DNA of 64,000 bases from assembly GCF_015477835.1 (NCBI RefSeq), contig NZ_JADLQN010000002.1, positions 558,001 to 622,000 of the forward strand. The letters are read 5' to 3'. This document shows positions 32,001 to 35,180 of the stretch, in pieces. The notes under the pieces are model-generated. The model was not told the DNA's origin and did not search any database. It saw only the letters and a program-made list of their open reading frames with translations. Every line of letters starts with the position of its first letter. Within the stretch, counting starts at the first letter, position 1. Made by a program: the position numbers and the translations under genes. This stretch comes from Nocardia higoensis. Lineage in GTDB: Bacteria; Actinomycetota; Actinomycetes; Mycobacteriales; Mycobacteriaceae.

Positions 32001-34988
32001 GCACCCTCGCAGTACAGCACCTCCGGCGTTCCGGACGGCGTGACGGTGTTCGGCCAGCACTGGGGCGCCGACTCCTACAACGTGGTGCGCTTGATCCTGA
32101 TGGCCGCGCAGGTGCCGAAGCATCCGGCGGTGAAGGCGTGGATCCAGCGGCATCCGGAGATCGGTCGCTGGGTGCAGGCGCGGCCGTGGCTGCGGCATGT
32201 GCCGCCGTTCGGCACGGTGTTCCGCGACTATCAGTGGTTCGCGCCGCCGGAACGCAATGTGCAGCCGATGTTCCGCAGCTGGGATGCGGCCGATCACGCT
32301 CCGCCCGCCGGGCGGGTGGACATTCCGCTCGGGCTGGGGGAGGAGTGGGAGCGTGAGATCGCCGAGTGGCGGCGGGTGCAGGCCTGGGCCGACGCGGAGT
32401 ACGAGCGTTTCCTGGTCGATGATGCCGATGTCGATGCTGTTCTCGACGGGCTGGACGCGCATCGGCGTGCTCAGCAGGAGGCCGCGGTCCGCGAGGTGGT
32501 CGAGGCCGTGCGTGCGCAGTTGGTCGACCGGCATCGGGGCATCGACCCGGCCGGTGACGTCGATGCGCAGCTCGCGCGGGTGGAGGCCGAGATCGATCGG
32601 GTGGCCGAGGAGGTGGCCGACCGCTTCGATTCCGATGATCCGGATGCGGTGCGTGACACCGTGGCCGACATCCGGGAGCTACTGCTGAACCCCGACCATC
32701 CCGACGGGTTCACCGGCGCGTTGCGGCCGGACGAGTCGACCGAGGACGGTCTCGTCCGCCTGCTCGCGGAGTACATGCGCGACGAGGTGCCGGTCTTCAC
32801 CCGCGAGCAGATCCAGCAGATCAAGGATCACCTGATGCGCGACGAGCATCGGGTGCGTGACCACACCGACCCGCACGGCGGCTATGTACGCAGGCCGATG
32901 GACCGTCTTGCCGACGTCGCCGAGGCATGGAACCGGCTCATGGGGGGTGAACCGCTGCGACAGGATTTCGTTCTCCTGCACGACGCCCTCGCCGAATCCG
33001 AGTACCTGCGCAGGCATCCCAACGCCGGCTGGCGGGACGCGAACACCCATGCTGTCGGCCTCGGCTACCACTGGGACGCCGACCGTCCGCCGCTCACCGG
33101 TTGGCGTGCCGGAATCCCCTACGCACCCGCGCCCGTGCCGGTCGACCCAGGATGGACACCGCCGCGTGACCGGGGCAACGACTCTCCCGGCCTCGACGGT
33201 CCCGAGGACGGGCCGACCGGCGGCCATCCCGCGCTGCCGCAGCCCTCGCGGCCGCCCACGGCGCCGCCCGCCTCGGCGCCCCTCCCGAACGACCAAGGGA
33301 CACAACAGCCGGACACCACCGAACACCGGCAACCGGCGCAGCAACATCGACCCCAGCCGCCGCAAGAGCCCGCCGACCGCGATGAGACGCCGTCCGCACA
33401 GGATGCCGCGCGGCGAAACGGCGACGGCGATCGAGGGGAACAGGCGAGCCGGCCGCCGCGGGCGGGCGACCCGATCCCGCGTCGTCCGGCCGACGGCGTG
33501 GCCGAACCGCCCGAGGGCACCGGCCGGGGCGTCGACGATGCCGATCAACCGCGCGGGCGGCGGTCGACGCCGCGTGCCGGTGCGGAGCCGGAGCCCGCGG
33601 ACGGTGCTGCCCAGCGCTCGGATGACGAGCCAGGGGAGAGCACCTCGAGGGCCGAGGGGACGCGGGCACGGTCGCGCCACGGTGACGACGACGGCGACCA
33701 GCCGCCCCGCGCCGGTGACGATCCGGCCCCGCCGAAGCCACCCACCGTGCCCGGTTCGTCGTTGCGGTCGCATATCCCGCACCCACCCAAGACCTATGAC
33801 TTCGAGTTGCCTGTCACGAAGGTCGTTCCGCCGGTGGAATCCGAGCCCTGGCCGATGCCGGAGCGGCCGGCCGAGCCCAGGCCACCGGACACCCCGCGTG
33901 ACACTCCTCCGACTACTCCACCGGGGGGTGCGGACTGCCCGCCGGGACAGCCCGCGCCGCCTGGTTCGACGCCGCCGTCGATTCCGGCCCCCTCCTACCC
34001 GCCGGAAGGCCCCGAGCCTCCCGGGCGACAATCGCCGCCGGGGATGTGTCCGCCCGAGGGCTCCCCGCCGCCAGGTGGGCACATCCCGCCCGGCGGGTGG
34101 CCGCCCGGGACGCCGCCGCCCGGGCAGCCGGGACAACCACCCGGGCAACCCGGCCCGCCGGGCCACGTGCCGCCCGGTAGTGGGACGCCGGGATCACCCG
34201 TGCCGCCTCGTGGTTCGTATCCGCCTGGCTCGTGGTCACCGCCTGGCTCGTGGTCACCGCCCGATTCGTGGGTGCCGCCCGATTCGTGGGTGCCCGGAGC
34301 ACCGCAACCGCCGAACGGCGCACCGAGCCCCGGCACGCCGAACGGTGGGGGTCCCGGAACGGGATCGCCCGGTGGCCGGCCGCCGGGCCCTTGGCTGCCG
34401 GGTCTTCCTCCGTCGGGTCGGCCCACCGAATTGCCGGGCCCAGCCGATCGAGCTGTGCCGCGCACGAACTCGTCGCCTGTCACCTCGGCCCCGATGATGC
34501 CGCCGGGCGTTCCGGGCATGCCGGGTGGCGGTGGGGCGTCGACGACCCGGGCGGGCGGTCGCCGCGCGAACGGCAACGGGCATCGGTCCGCCGACGAAGG
34601 CGCACCGACCACCCTGTTGGTGCGCCCGTACTCCGGATTCGGTGTCTCGGCCGAGTTCGACCCGGCGACCGGCGCGCTACAGGCGACATCGATCCGCTCA
34701 GGTGTGGAGGCGGGGGTGTACGGCGATCTGGCCGGTCTGCCGGTTGTGCTGTACCGGTGCGAATCCCGGCTCGCGGTGCGCATCGGCGGACAACTGATCC
34801 AGCTGGACGAGCCGGTGACGGTCGACTGGGCGGCGGGCCCGCAACGCCGGACCACCCTCACGATCAGCGCCGGGCCCTCGGTGCTGTGCAGCATGGCCTA
34901 CCGCACGCTGCCCGCCGAACTCGACATCGGCCTGTTCCTCCGGGACATCTGCGCCGATCCCGACCGCCGCGCACGGATCTTCGCCTGA
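11055..34988 (+). CDS. 7,977-residue multidomain CpnT-like polymorphic T7SS protein
   Basis: One uninterrupted frame from the ATG at 11055 (in-frame TAG nine bases upstream; weak GGTAGG site). Map by residue: 1-~310 CpnT-like N-terminus; ~315-815 Asp/Thr/Gly/Pro linker with octapeptide repeats; ~820-985 papain-like glutamine-deamidase-type domain (C839, H929, D950); ~1000-1210 metallopeptidase-like domain with HESVH at 1078-1082; ~1445-1640, ~2057-2240 and ~2500-2715 degenerate copies of it; ~1650-1860 kinase-like; ~1880-2000 nucleotidyltransferase-like (GSR at 1924, DSDLDV at 1941). The second half holds three ~760-residue repeats, coiled coils and ten small alpha/beta modules, then a Pro/Gly stalk (~7370-7830) and a ~130-residue C-terminal domain. 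Export by the adjacent ESX is inferred. Role unknown: multi-effector toxin or wall-spanning surface protein. Confidence 0.9.
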   Translation: MAELPGYLRWLEWVAGSDWPAGEPEGMWDIAGDWRIAAGGLREILNEIDDAKSATLAAYPQGEGIEKMTKSFDALRSGDNSLEKLAEFFDQMGDSAQDVGTEIEYAQLMMISSLALLAAEIAAAWIFPPTAPAAEAVAIGLTRVGIRLLAQRVMNRIIQLTARLVGQRAARFLVQHIALDTIIGTFQEVAIQGYQVKAGHRDTMNWEQIAVTAASSAVGAGAASPVGDWLGNALPNLGHRAINGAVVGTAAGLVGSVAGFGGSVLTQLGIDAYQDGWDKAWENAKQTEFDPRMLTAGMSNGAMSGASRATADGFYQRRHPEWYPAPSPDPNPEPRVGGTPDPLGSNTNGGDPTGTNGADPANTNGADPTGTNGADPTGTNGADPTGTNGADMTGTDGSADPTGNGADGAGLAPEGTAPDTAGPEAGSTGDPAPGTSPASGTTPPDTAAPGSDATAQDGDRNSTAGSAGEAVPQPGDPRTSTDGDNEADTDGVNTRPETSGDTRGEAADPGGTIADRTADAPSDSAPRAESTAAEPNNTAAEPNSAAGEPNSAAGEPNSAAAQQDTDAPSRADDTGSHSAEPTRGTNDAPRADTSQQQPGATPDGPASSTADRSPATPGGVHDGTTPHRPDGPAQPTAAPMSGLPGAAPPASAGPVAPGSTVSVGPPPGAATAPGASSTGPSSGTGAAAGATAGNTQHASGPQVSDRPAVPGESRQSPGAPADRSGASPIGRAGIADGTSSPLGRQGGVQAHHADAPAPSAEPARSRQLSPEQVDGTNLPVPPESMLAVPPLAEASAPPRGVEPRGEDPGADRAAAGGPDRRHATGVLHPETDPARRGQCVPDALDRIVAETGSETVRVPRDVGPAGMTRAEVESHAGGRMHDVAPPADPDAPRHQSVADVLLAEDNSATWALVVDEYHGIVDDYGVGAHAYLVTVRVDPVTGARYLEVIDPANGAPRGFPPHVPAELNRVSAILLDADGRALADDSAHPLGDVAEAGEPALRVGRSIDEHRDQVREILAQTPTGREILATLDNGPVRDLYDHNPSADGRVGSFRRSVLAAVAFTEGNSHVRQALALAHESVHAQRYIDGQTPHSAEIVRSMTREDYVRAMIEEEAAANGRRFQLARDLRELGLEVGTNQLERVYTDAYERAETSLLRAEPDLPPEEMARIAHEVGVDALREPLTLFEFDNGANYTRFYGEAWEAARLPSARGDTPAVDEVFRPTRAEAARELRAGALALRSDMLALREISERFGRLAAPLGVDPAAPRAVFDARIAERLAEVAAQWRAAGLSPDRVATLRRTEHDLLTLTALANQRDAMQHAIDQRGAELAARGARAFVTERAGAEPGARQLAEQVALVPGEPDRLLVVAPPGEHQSVLDRARTDPELSALLDRGDVERVHLDARVDNDGRVLLDRADPNTRADSADRPEVVPHDPAAAAAETRIARVRAELDGTEVGRWANRVLDENGVRVVYGSDGVDGYLPTPRAVRLDVGATDAEQMAALVRNAIHVELAQARETPGGAIDRMRTPREVHVDRMLDEETRAYALEVVARSQLRAAGHELPLVPGEQEYTRAFTEARAAAARENPDAMSHELDRLANDAGLRALRPLVADLPSGQDGATYAEVFRAEWDSAHGIRSFESVVRAALASGEQSVQVLHEGRSVNSARRVELVTYGDGTQLIRKTMINARHADAEQLFSALSRALGAPVPEAVRAGRNVVLLRQVPGSTAQQRWPAFSDPHELGAHDSDAGRALGLADALAGIPDRDARGWMVDGDDNIHGIGNHRAFEGTVTADSSSPFASHFQRGGPDGTLEVVDHHLTRGEVANLRERVEALRPDFERLGRQRWHDDVLGMLDALADHARPDPPPAPDRPVTAVDAAAVHRTPQQWGVELLGEPGPGVTPDMLQAAMRSVAESGAPIVLFGSRQTGISEKSGSPFRPDSDLDVGSTSPEALFALHDAHGDGESPIPMVEDVAGIFTEEEAADRGYLVIRPAEPNDADRSADGLPEPPDMLSSDEPANGAGSLPMDPGTPPEQADGARSADAPAPPRADWFAPATDPAEARVHQILGDTDTGRHALAVLRDAGAAVRFDDLGDRSGEADAFNPATMDVVIDTHDRGEQAQAAELVRVAALAEAVLAGRLPALPGAEVAPDARARVEAEAVGRRAEFLDELMRAGYPDTDMAVADRTETALARELHARYLDAYDAAVTQARTADPSADSATVRRVGVDAGVDALLADDVLAGDQDSRPVPASDPDSYHPTTPEARREVERLVREAAALDRELRAVQDEWLRGVRHLRPFDPATVAADRAMLDRGRQAALEEIVADLRSFSGEHIWRRTRPELVSSVTALSETTRRYADLEARRDRLADQLAAQVMRDLLTREFGPDGVRWVGDRVAVLPGDPPRLLAADARGDFAAVTRDAVNADRVLRDMVSTRHVPAERFSVRVGDDGAVGVRRAQVDLHNAWAADATRSIPGHLVAPRPPDGPKGELPLLTPEDVTQRSRQALDDVRELLGQVIDYQHNIVGEWAAAMLDDAIAIRFVLGESATPVTAELGARYDPLTGVLTVDLHGSPAHMATDVVHAVTMAIQMRAAQDGPPERLILSRDEYIDTMLDRQARALAMAYEFSYLRARIAPTAYYRSDGLHSQYVQARDTAADQARKVFRGNSSVIESMIEAAAHQAGARAIREHLAQGALRLGDRDYAGHYGAEWDRARGITPTEGERQSPSRTADSPALRDRRSADYAFEIEHLRALRDARRFVPVGPAERAYTEAYDRAYRDAERAQARGRDTGGVPPGRQAYEAGRAAIRRYLDKVGLANAELAFAVVRGAGEQARGYRPWADLVDAEAPTRPAPEGEATTAPRASDDAADLARRGLDARLARHPDATRLTDNVARLSPEGAPVTRLLVVAEPGAHVDAVRALELSDPQYEGALWRRGFDIEYLSVSQGRGEVPRLSPVRRFIAEEPYHAPGSTEARDQMLVHYLRYRAEGLIDVGFREWLRALPDDAFVTRAEARDSRRRSVRAGQLSGDFLDKAFQMTEQSPGLPEHHPASVARRLYTRQIALAIMREDDGGAMPRYYRFYRSEELNLGAARFPVLMMTDGDGGWRIPEPSGQNVVEDALGRLFAGMADSDPKRLVKRIGRILQDGSAELAPPERGGVRRVLNRLPFTSNPAGDTAALPNARDRTETAFDRIEPPEFPAERGAEADADRAAAAQDRRATIDRLVAERAAALREHEHAVAAGDLDRAEAARQRADQLAGDIDTARARDALAAVDARPLTDRIGVVDGEPPMVVIANLDGRDARQMLGDAATRHPELAGLLADADVRVRELRFDDSGRATVIRVEDASQAPRSSDSGARPAGADAPPPQPGSEGGAGKPPGQPPVSAAPDPAEPDPARGSSADPESSAPQPVPDQSRPAGRDWSPEGPGRVHEPTGEPIRQAMVRAGERIGDAATARRLAENRVAELARRLGVEPDGRTPQEISRALDDRLAAAEERVEHLRDRPEVPAAEMARHFEDLRAAQSALSETIRTVSAARVEIGRWIEAVRTENDARMTAGVLAAREVLAAEGARMVGEGVGVLPDDGRVIVASPLARPDPVLPPDMRRSLAEGGVTVEYRLVEVDVAGRITVTDLRPPVDTDPGTAPDRADDSARSRPGAEPHSAPTRPDTESGSTRPRPDTEPDPAETTRTDEESGRDQPDATAEDAYAALVRERAALASEREFWRAKRDDRASRFDLADPDRELGPDRLEPTLQRLLERVVGVHDLAATGEEMSRPAPETVGSAELDRRRAAIFRLQEAAEQFIAAGDALAEVDRQIAALEAGGAGAGRPPSAEVASELDRLGRERAAQVLGQKPWRLMRDDIAARSGVDPSRLGPEELAATLDEAANRTVSADEVELRARNLELLAEAALRFNRAENEIGRLQDRMAELAGANRDLFDAAGARRITDRVGLVDGENPRIVVVGPRGRWDAPFADHDAALADAVRRSPAIAQAMVRPETTIEYRQIVSDREGDWRPVDMRPPVREFVTAPPRNGAGGVHLTRWRDGDGQWHHVDTARPEWEDGRSSTRVPKEFEPRPLPEGVSGWGANPIQAAVVDVFADPSGPVDPKAINEAYLPQIPGGAPYSDVPTYSLPFADAFYHTMRLILESAKLSGFTWFSDSAHPGRIRPGFKGHPWFRSRSPEVQPMVREWNIAEHFPDDGNLTTPFRDRQRGAQQAWQRVQDWADAEYERFRADDSDIARIADHTADRAAADRADRARSLVDRLRALVDRLRALVDRLRALAGREDAVTRLEAIVDELTGGLVDEQPGDAARLVADLLDVVARPMEPADHAEITRLVADQLADSQPVFTPEEIALVKRHLMSNEYWIHRATDGILTRQPLDAVADVAEAWNRLIAGESLPADLLLLQDALAEANFLIDNPIALWRDANQFAISLGYDWNAARPPLTDWRAGIGYAPPPVGPQAPPVRPETPELPSNSTLPLPAAGQTVTDPTRPLPLPHAEQADDTAEPRPGDTSTSPDEPTRRPAADETRPESPPVDAETTRPDTPTPDRADTRTDSTHPERIPDAPDDSATPRPVDEDDGRPLTDSPAGPPVRRPVVPPAERSAPATESGAGAGKPPSEPPPTRGAPEPDEPSEWLRAQLAEQQEWNARMRAELADWVARTREESVAREFDAQRREVDDALDAVDRRLAEQRAEERRRNEEFFAELARRAGLPWTSADAAGGEQPAAPSDARSPKGEPRPPRAEADTETPAPETPDSEGPSEWLRAQLAEQQEWNARTRAELADWVVRMREESVAREFDAQRREVDDALDAVDRRLAEQRAEERRRNEEFFDELARRAGFPWAPPGDSDPDDSAGPAVRPPGPPSRPPAAPPTGAQRTPDVAASDSGRLPEPRTSAAEVEESARPAEPVEHGRPPGSPEPEPSAAEPDTTAGQRPASDSAPMRPDAEATATRPETAPTSRQPDASTPRQPGSDPAQRQPESGEPTITDPEAWTSVGAPRVYAPPSEATSRELRALGERARAAAVRRRELEQSILRHVRELPVDVTDPTIEEVARAAEQQLLDARALHDEVRERPDVPPDEIGGHQEELAQARDRLDRLADVVDSIRQDLRDWQDAVRAEYDARMIAGVLAARVVLAAEGTRMVLEGVGLTRDGRRLIIASPLADPRVLLPAETRAWLADNDVEIDYRMVQVDETGRIAATRIAPPRAPETPATGGHDAASPSRDSEHGTPDDPATGIREQIADLLHRRAETRARIDGMREDIAGLAESAEQAPDRAATADALDRMMRELHDADAELARLDEMIDYLRTVASPEAEYEALLREQARFTSEREFWRAKRDDRASRFDIGDPDRMLGPDRLEPTMQRLLDQVVGTREVAGTGEELSRPTPEMVGAAEREQRRAAIFRLQEASEQFIAATDALADIDRRIAALEAAHVLPDRPRGAESAAELERLGRERAAQVLRQKPWRVMRDDIAARLGVDPGRLGPEELAATLDEAANRTVLADEAELHARNLELLAEAAVQFDRAENEIGRLQDRMAELAGAARDVFDAAGARRITDRVGVVDGESPRIVVVGPRGRWDAPFADHDAALADALRRSGALAQAMVRPETTIEYRQIVSDREGRWQPVDLRAPVREFVHSPPIAGRPGIHLTRWRDGDGRWNDVNPGLPEWDTGRDESGVPKKFSPRDLPEGVSGWAVNPFQAAVVDPFVDPSGNVPRGAVNEGLLPAIPGGMPPSDIPSYSLPFADVFYHTMRIILESAKLSGFTWFADSANPGRIRPGFKGHPWFRAPRPDVQPMVREWNAADRIPDDGNLSPEFRARQEAARAEWARVQQWADGEYERFRNDTAGDDIASIFDNLTEAARTERNTRARELIERLRALAAQDAPDTEAIISDLTGTLPDEQPGDAARLVADLMGVVGRPLDAGAYEQLVDVVAEQLGTGRSEFTREELHRIKNHLMFAEHLIRAPEDGALVRQRLDAVADVAEAWNRLVNGDHLPQDLLLLRDALAESDFRRDNPLATWRDANQHAIRLGYDWNAARPPLTDWRAGIPYAPPPVGPQAPPVRPETPQLPDRPPRSPMSGLTDTTRPDGITEADTRPLPEGATTGADPARTLPDPDASLPDSMRTRADLTPTLPEVGDPSDTGQTRPDVPRAEVTRPDAPGADQLRPDEPTADDDPDDGPAPAAPPSGPPSKPPAAPPAAGDPGDPRDPGDSGPPDRSGNADPTAVAHTSTPPESVDATTEPDRSADSESRFREAVMNRIAADIEAAARDRDAARAAGDDRAAGDAAERMAQLEDALLLANARHALLEAGAHFIGPRVGVLTGEPPRYLVAGWGGADTGRALTEALAAEPALAELLRQPGAQIRELRLSIDENGVITAHLVDPSTDGIPRSADTPGVRSSAGESAPTTPDAVHPAPPDTEGPRPNDAAEEPRSADDLGEVGEEPPPERPDQADDSAEQDRSRDSAHEDALRAHAEAVARRDELAQRIRALGERLSIREPDALDPQNIQATVRERAGWRLDGDRAEALAELRDLLPGYFEAIADAADSAARIGLLEEYDRLLAEHKELVREREFVRHKADERAENLLGVDDPPWTDRDAESRDDAVRIFYAEARTDLVDLPAALDEVGRQERRLADDEDVRRRLADLEKLIETTGEFDELADQVRQQEQRLAELEDAGIAEHRPPTAEIAAHLDELARERAAEVRGIKPRRTMRDDLAVRLGVVDESGVPDETALSRDLDRTVDDLGDRVAHDLRSGALPVDELPARLRAVDALAHAAADVAAAHNRIGRLQDEMAGLAGAWRTQIQAEGGRMVTDRVGIVEGERPRIVVFGPRPDPRAPRADHDRALDEAANTDASVAQAIVRPETTVEYRRVLADRQGVVRNEPMSPPEVERMSSGGFGGRRLELTRWRDAEGVWHPVDPTRPDWTTGQDGRELPKKFTPKDPPDGVSGWAMEDVVNDITLPADDVPPGQLPESLLPVNAPQAPSQYSTSGVPDGVTVFGQHWGADSYNVVRLILMAAQVPKHPAVKAWIQRHPEIGRWVQARPWLRHVPPFGTVFRDYQWFAPPERNVQPMFRSWDAADHAPPAGRVDIPLGLGEEWEREIAEWRRVQAWADAEYERFLVDDADVDAVLDGLDAHRRAQQEAAVREVVEAVRAQLVDRHRGIDPAGDVDAQLARVEAEIDRVAEEVADRFDSDDPDAVRDTVADIRELLLNPDHPDGFTGALRPDESTEDGLVRLLAEYMRDEVPVFTREQIQQIKDHLMRDEHRVRDHTDPHGGYVRRPMDRLADVAEAWNRLMGGEPLRQDFVLLHDALAESEYLRRHPNAGWRDANTHAVGLGYHWDADRPPLTGWRAGIPYAPAPVPVDPGWTPPRDRGNDSPGLDGPEDGPTGGHPALPQPSRPPTAPPASAPLPNDQGTQQPDTTEHRQPAQQHRPQPPQEPADRDETPSAQDAARRNGDGDRGEQASRPPRAGDPIPRRPADGVAEPPEGTGRGVDDADQPRGRRSTPRAGAEPEPADGAAQRSDDEPGESTSRAEGTRARSRHGDDDGDQPPRAGDDPAPPKPPTVPGSSLRSHIPHPPKTYDFELPVTKVVPPVESEPWPMPERPAEPRPPDTPRDTPPTTPPGGADCPPGQPAPPGSTPPSIPAPSYPPEGPEPPGRQSPPGMCPPEGSPPPGGHIPPGGWPPGTPPPGQPGQPPGQPGPPGHVPPGSGTPGSPVPPRGSYPPGSWSPPGSWSPPDSWVPPDSWVPGAPQPPNGAPSPGTPNGGGPGTGSPGGRPPGPWLPGLPPSGRPTELPGPADRAVPRTNSSPVTSAPMMPPGVPGMPGGGGASTTRAGGRRANGNGHRSADEGAPTTLLVRPYSGFGVSAEFDPATGALQATSIRSGVEAGVYGDLAGLPVVLYRCESRLAVRIGGQLIQLDEPVTVDWAAGPQRRTTLTISAGPSVLCSMAYRTLPAELDIGLFLRDICADPDRRARIFA
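12111..12237 (+). repeat. Short tandem repeats, 24-nt period
   Basis: About five near-exact copies of a 24-base unit encode the octapeptide DPTGTNGA in the linker of the giant protein. The last copies diverge (DMTGTDGS). The period keeps the frame, so copy number can vary without breaking the gene. Confidence 0.85.
12654..12738 (+). repeat. Short tandem repeats, 21-nt period
   Basis: Four copies of a ~21-base unit encode the heptad EPNSAAG/EPNNTAA in the same linker; two central copies are identical. An in-frame, probably slippage-prone low-complexity spacer. Confidence 0.75.
22158..24471 (+). repeat. Large internal repeat, copy A
   Basis: First of three ~2.3-kb copies inside the giant gene. 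Encoded order: EREFWRAKRDDRASRF coiled coil, KPWRLMRDDIAARSGVDPSRL, a small alpha/beta module (VDGENPRIVVVGPRG), a RWRDGDGQWH segment, FKGHPWFR, and an end domain with AEAWNRLIAG and LGYDWNAARPPLTDWRAG. Boundaries are approximate. Upstream similarity to copy B begins near 21317 with a coiled coil and another alpha/beta module. Confidence 0.85.
23826..23888 (+). repeat. Triplicated heptad codons (LVDRLRA x3)
   Basis: Three identical tandem 21-base units encode LVDRLRA three times inside copy A. The seven-residue period extends a coiled coil by exact heptads; copies B and C lack the expansion. Confidence 0.9.
24957..25186 (+). repeat. Coiled-coil duplication, copy 1
   Basis: About 77 codons encoding a charged coiled coil (start WLRAQLAEQQEWNAR, end RRNEEFFAELARRAG) that recur almost unchanged 384 bases downstream. 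The nucleotide match is close to exact, indicating a recent tandem duplication or gene conversion. Confidence 0.88.
25341..25570 (+). repeat. Coiled-coil duplication, copy 2
   Basis: Second copy of the coiled-coil segment at 24957, differing at a handful of codons (for example FFDELARRAG for FFAELARRAG). A Pro/Glu-rich linker separates the two. Confidence 0.88.
26992..29262 (+). repeat. Large internal repeat, copy B
   Basis: Second ~2.3-kb copy (EREFWRAKRDDRASRF, KPWRVMRDDIAARLGVDPGRL, VDGESPRIVVVGPRG, FKGHPWFR, AEAWNRLVNG, LGYDWNAARPPLTDWRAG). Stretches such as 27403-27560 are nearly identical at DNA level to 22572-22730 in copy A, third codon positions included. Confidence 0.85.
30705..33150 (+). 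repeat. Large internal repeat, copy C (more diverged)
   Basis: Third copy, diverged from A and B. It keeps VREREFVRHKADERAENLLG, KPRRTMRDDLAVRLGV, VEGERPRIVVFGPR, RWRDAEGVWH, AEAWNRLMGG and LGYHWDADRPPLTGWRAG. The FKGHPWFR segment is replaced by VFRDYQWFAPPERNVQPMFR. Confidence 0.8.
34221..34292 (+). repeat. 18-nt tandem repeats in the Pro/Gly stalk
   Basis: Two exact copies of an 18-base unit (PPGSWS) followed by two copies of a related unit (PPDSWV). They lie in a ~460-residue Pro/Gly-rich stretch that also holds collagen-like PGQPPGQPG runs. Confidence 0.85.
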
Positions 34989-35019
34989 TGTGCGCAGACA
35001 CCGACCGTGTGATCCGCTC

Positions 35020-35057
35020 GGGGCCGCTGTGCCAGGATTGGACGCGAGCACGGCCCC
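35020..35057 (+). terminator. Bulged hairpin after the giant gene
   Basis: GGGGCC at 35020-35025 pairs with GGCCCC at 35052-35057, and GTGC (35029-35032) with GCAC (35048-35051), leaving a 15-base loop. It lies 31 bases after the giant's stop. There is no T-tract, so it may be a partial terminator or an mRNA-stabilising hairpin. Confidence 0.3.
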
Positions 35058-35180
35058 GGCCCGGAAGAAGGGCGATCTCCGGCAGAAACTTTCACGTCGG
35101 AGCACAGCAAAGCCGCAGCGGTACAACGCCTTCCGCGCGCAGCGGAGGTGCGGGCACGACGACGAGGAGAGGGCTGCGAC

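Noticed and set aside
11055..34988. Giant gene as a polyketide or non-ribosomal peptide synthetase
   Set aside because: Length fits, but no ketosynthase, acyltransferase, adenylation or carrier-protein motifs were seen; the N-terminus and neighbours are T7SS-type.
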